Assembly: GCA_015487405.1 (NCBI GenBank)
Contig: WFPV01000104.1
Span: 1-13,565 of the forward strand
Length of the DNA stretch: 13,565 bases
Origin: Aquifex sp.
Lineage (GTDB): Bacteria > Aquificota > Aquificia > Aquificales > Aquificaceae
Reading direction: 5' to 3'
The notes beneath the pieces were generated by a model, which worked only from the letters and a program-made list of their open reading frames with translations, had not been told where the DNA came from and ran no database searches. This document shows positions 13,511 to 13,565 of the stretch, one piece after another; position 1 is the stretch's first letter; the number at the start of each line of letters is the position of its first letter. The position numbers were made by a program, and so were the translations under genes.

Positions 13511-13565
13511 GAAGGTTTATCCTAACGGCACTCAGGCACTGAAAGGTATAAACCTGGAAGTTCGA
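13485..13565 (+). CDS. ABC transporter ATP-binding protein, N-terminal fragment cut by window end
   Basis: In the +1 frame relative to the end of gcvPB, an ATG at 13485 opens a frame of 27 codons that continues to the last base. Its residues include VRNLKKVYPNGTQALKGINL, the classic first strands of an ABC ATPase. Tyr12 is the expected A-loop residue that stacks on ATP adenine; Walker A would follow beyond the window. A stop at 13473-13475 limits the start to the ATG at 13485 or the TTG at 13488. AAGG touches the ATG and would sit better for the TTG, so the exact start is uncertain. The 26-base overlap with gcvPB suggests co-transcription. The transported substrate cannot be inferred. Confidence 0.8.
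   Translation, partial: MLLRVRNLKKVYPNGTQALKGINLEVR

Overview
The window looks like chromosomal DNA of a hyperthermophilic, chemolithoautotrophic bacterium of the Aquificales, most likely Aquifex or a close relative. This is inferred from gene content and style, not from a database match. The signs are a ba3-type (B-family) oxygen reductase, a citrate-cleavage enzyme subunit of the reductive TCA cycle, a carbamoyl-phosphate synthase large subunit present as a separate C-terminal half, AGA/AGG-rich arginine codons, proteins rich in Glu and Lys, and very tight packing. No insertion sequence, tRNA, rRNA or CRISPR array was seen. No stretch over 300 bases lacks a gene; the longest gap is 81 bases.

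Layout, left to right. (1) 1-1952 (+): the 3' part of a ba3-type cytochrome c oxidase subunit I gene, overlapped by a SCO1/SenC copper chaperone; this is a respiratory oxidase assembly unit. (2) 4154-1928 (-): pyrK, hisA and uppP, joined by two 4-base stop/start overlaps. They serve pyrimidine, histidine and cell-wall lipid-carrier metabolism and form a functionally mixed operon. (3) 4236-5546 (+): a single gene for the ATP-grasp subunit of citryl-CoA synthetase (ccsA). (4) 9383-5529 (-): a small membrane protein resembling AtpR, an RlmI/RlmO-type rRNA methyltransferase, a cation diffusion facilitator fused to a NifX-like domain, and murD, again with 4-base overlaps. (5) 9405-10421 (+): a cytoplasmic EAL-domain c-di-GMP phosphodiesterase with its own terminator. 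(6) 12020-10407 (-): carB2, the C-terminal half of the carbamoyl-phosphate synthase large subunit. (7) 12050-13565 (+): gcvPB (glycine decarboxylase subunit 2), overlapped by the first 27 codons of an ABC transporter ATPase that runs off the window.

Two architectural themes stand out. All three convergent gene pairs overlap at their 3' ends by 15-25 bases, and one intrinsic terminator is written inside the coding sequence of the opposing gene. Several genes at divergent starts (pyrK, the AtpR-like gene, carB2, gcvPB) have no Shine-Dalgarno sequence and AT-rich promoter-like DNA very close to the start codon, which suggests leaderless or near-leaderless mRNAs. Genes inside operons mostly have recognisable Shine-Dalgarno sequences, some of them strong. 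Together the genes cover respiration, CO2 fixation, nucleotide, amino-acid and envelope synthesis, ribosome modification, metal export and one signalling enzyme. The least explained items are the CDF-NifX fusion, the AtpR-like orphan and the N-terminal region of the EAL protein.
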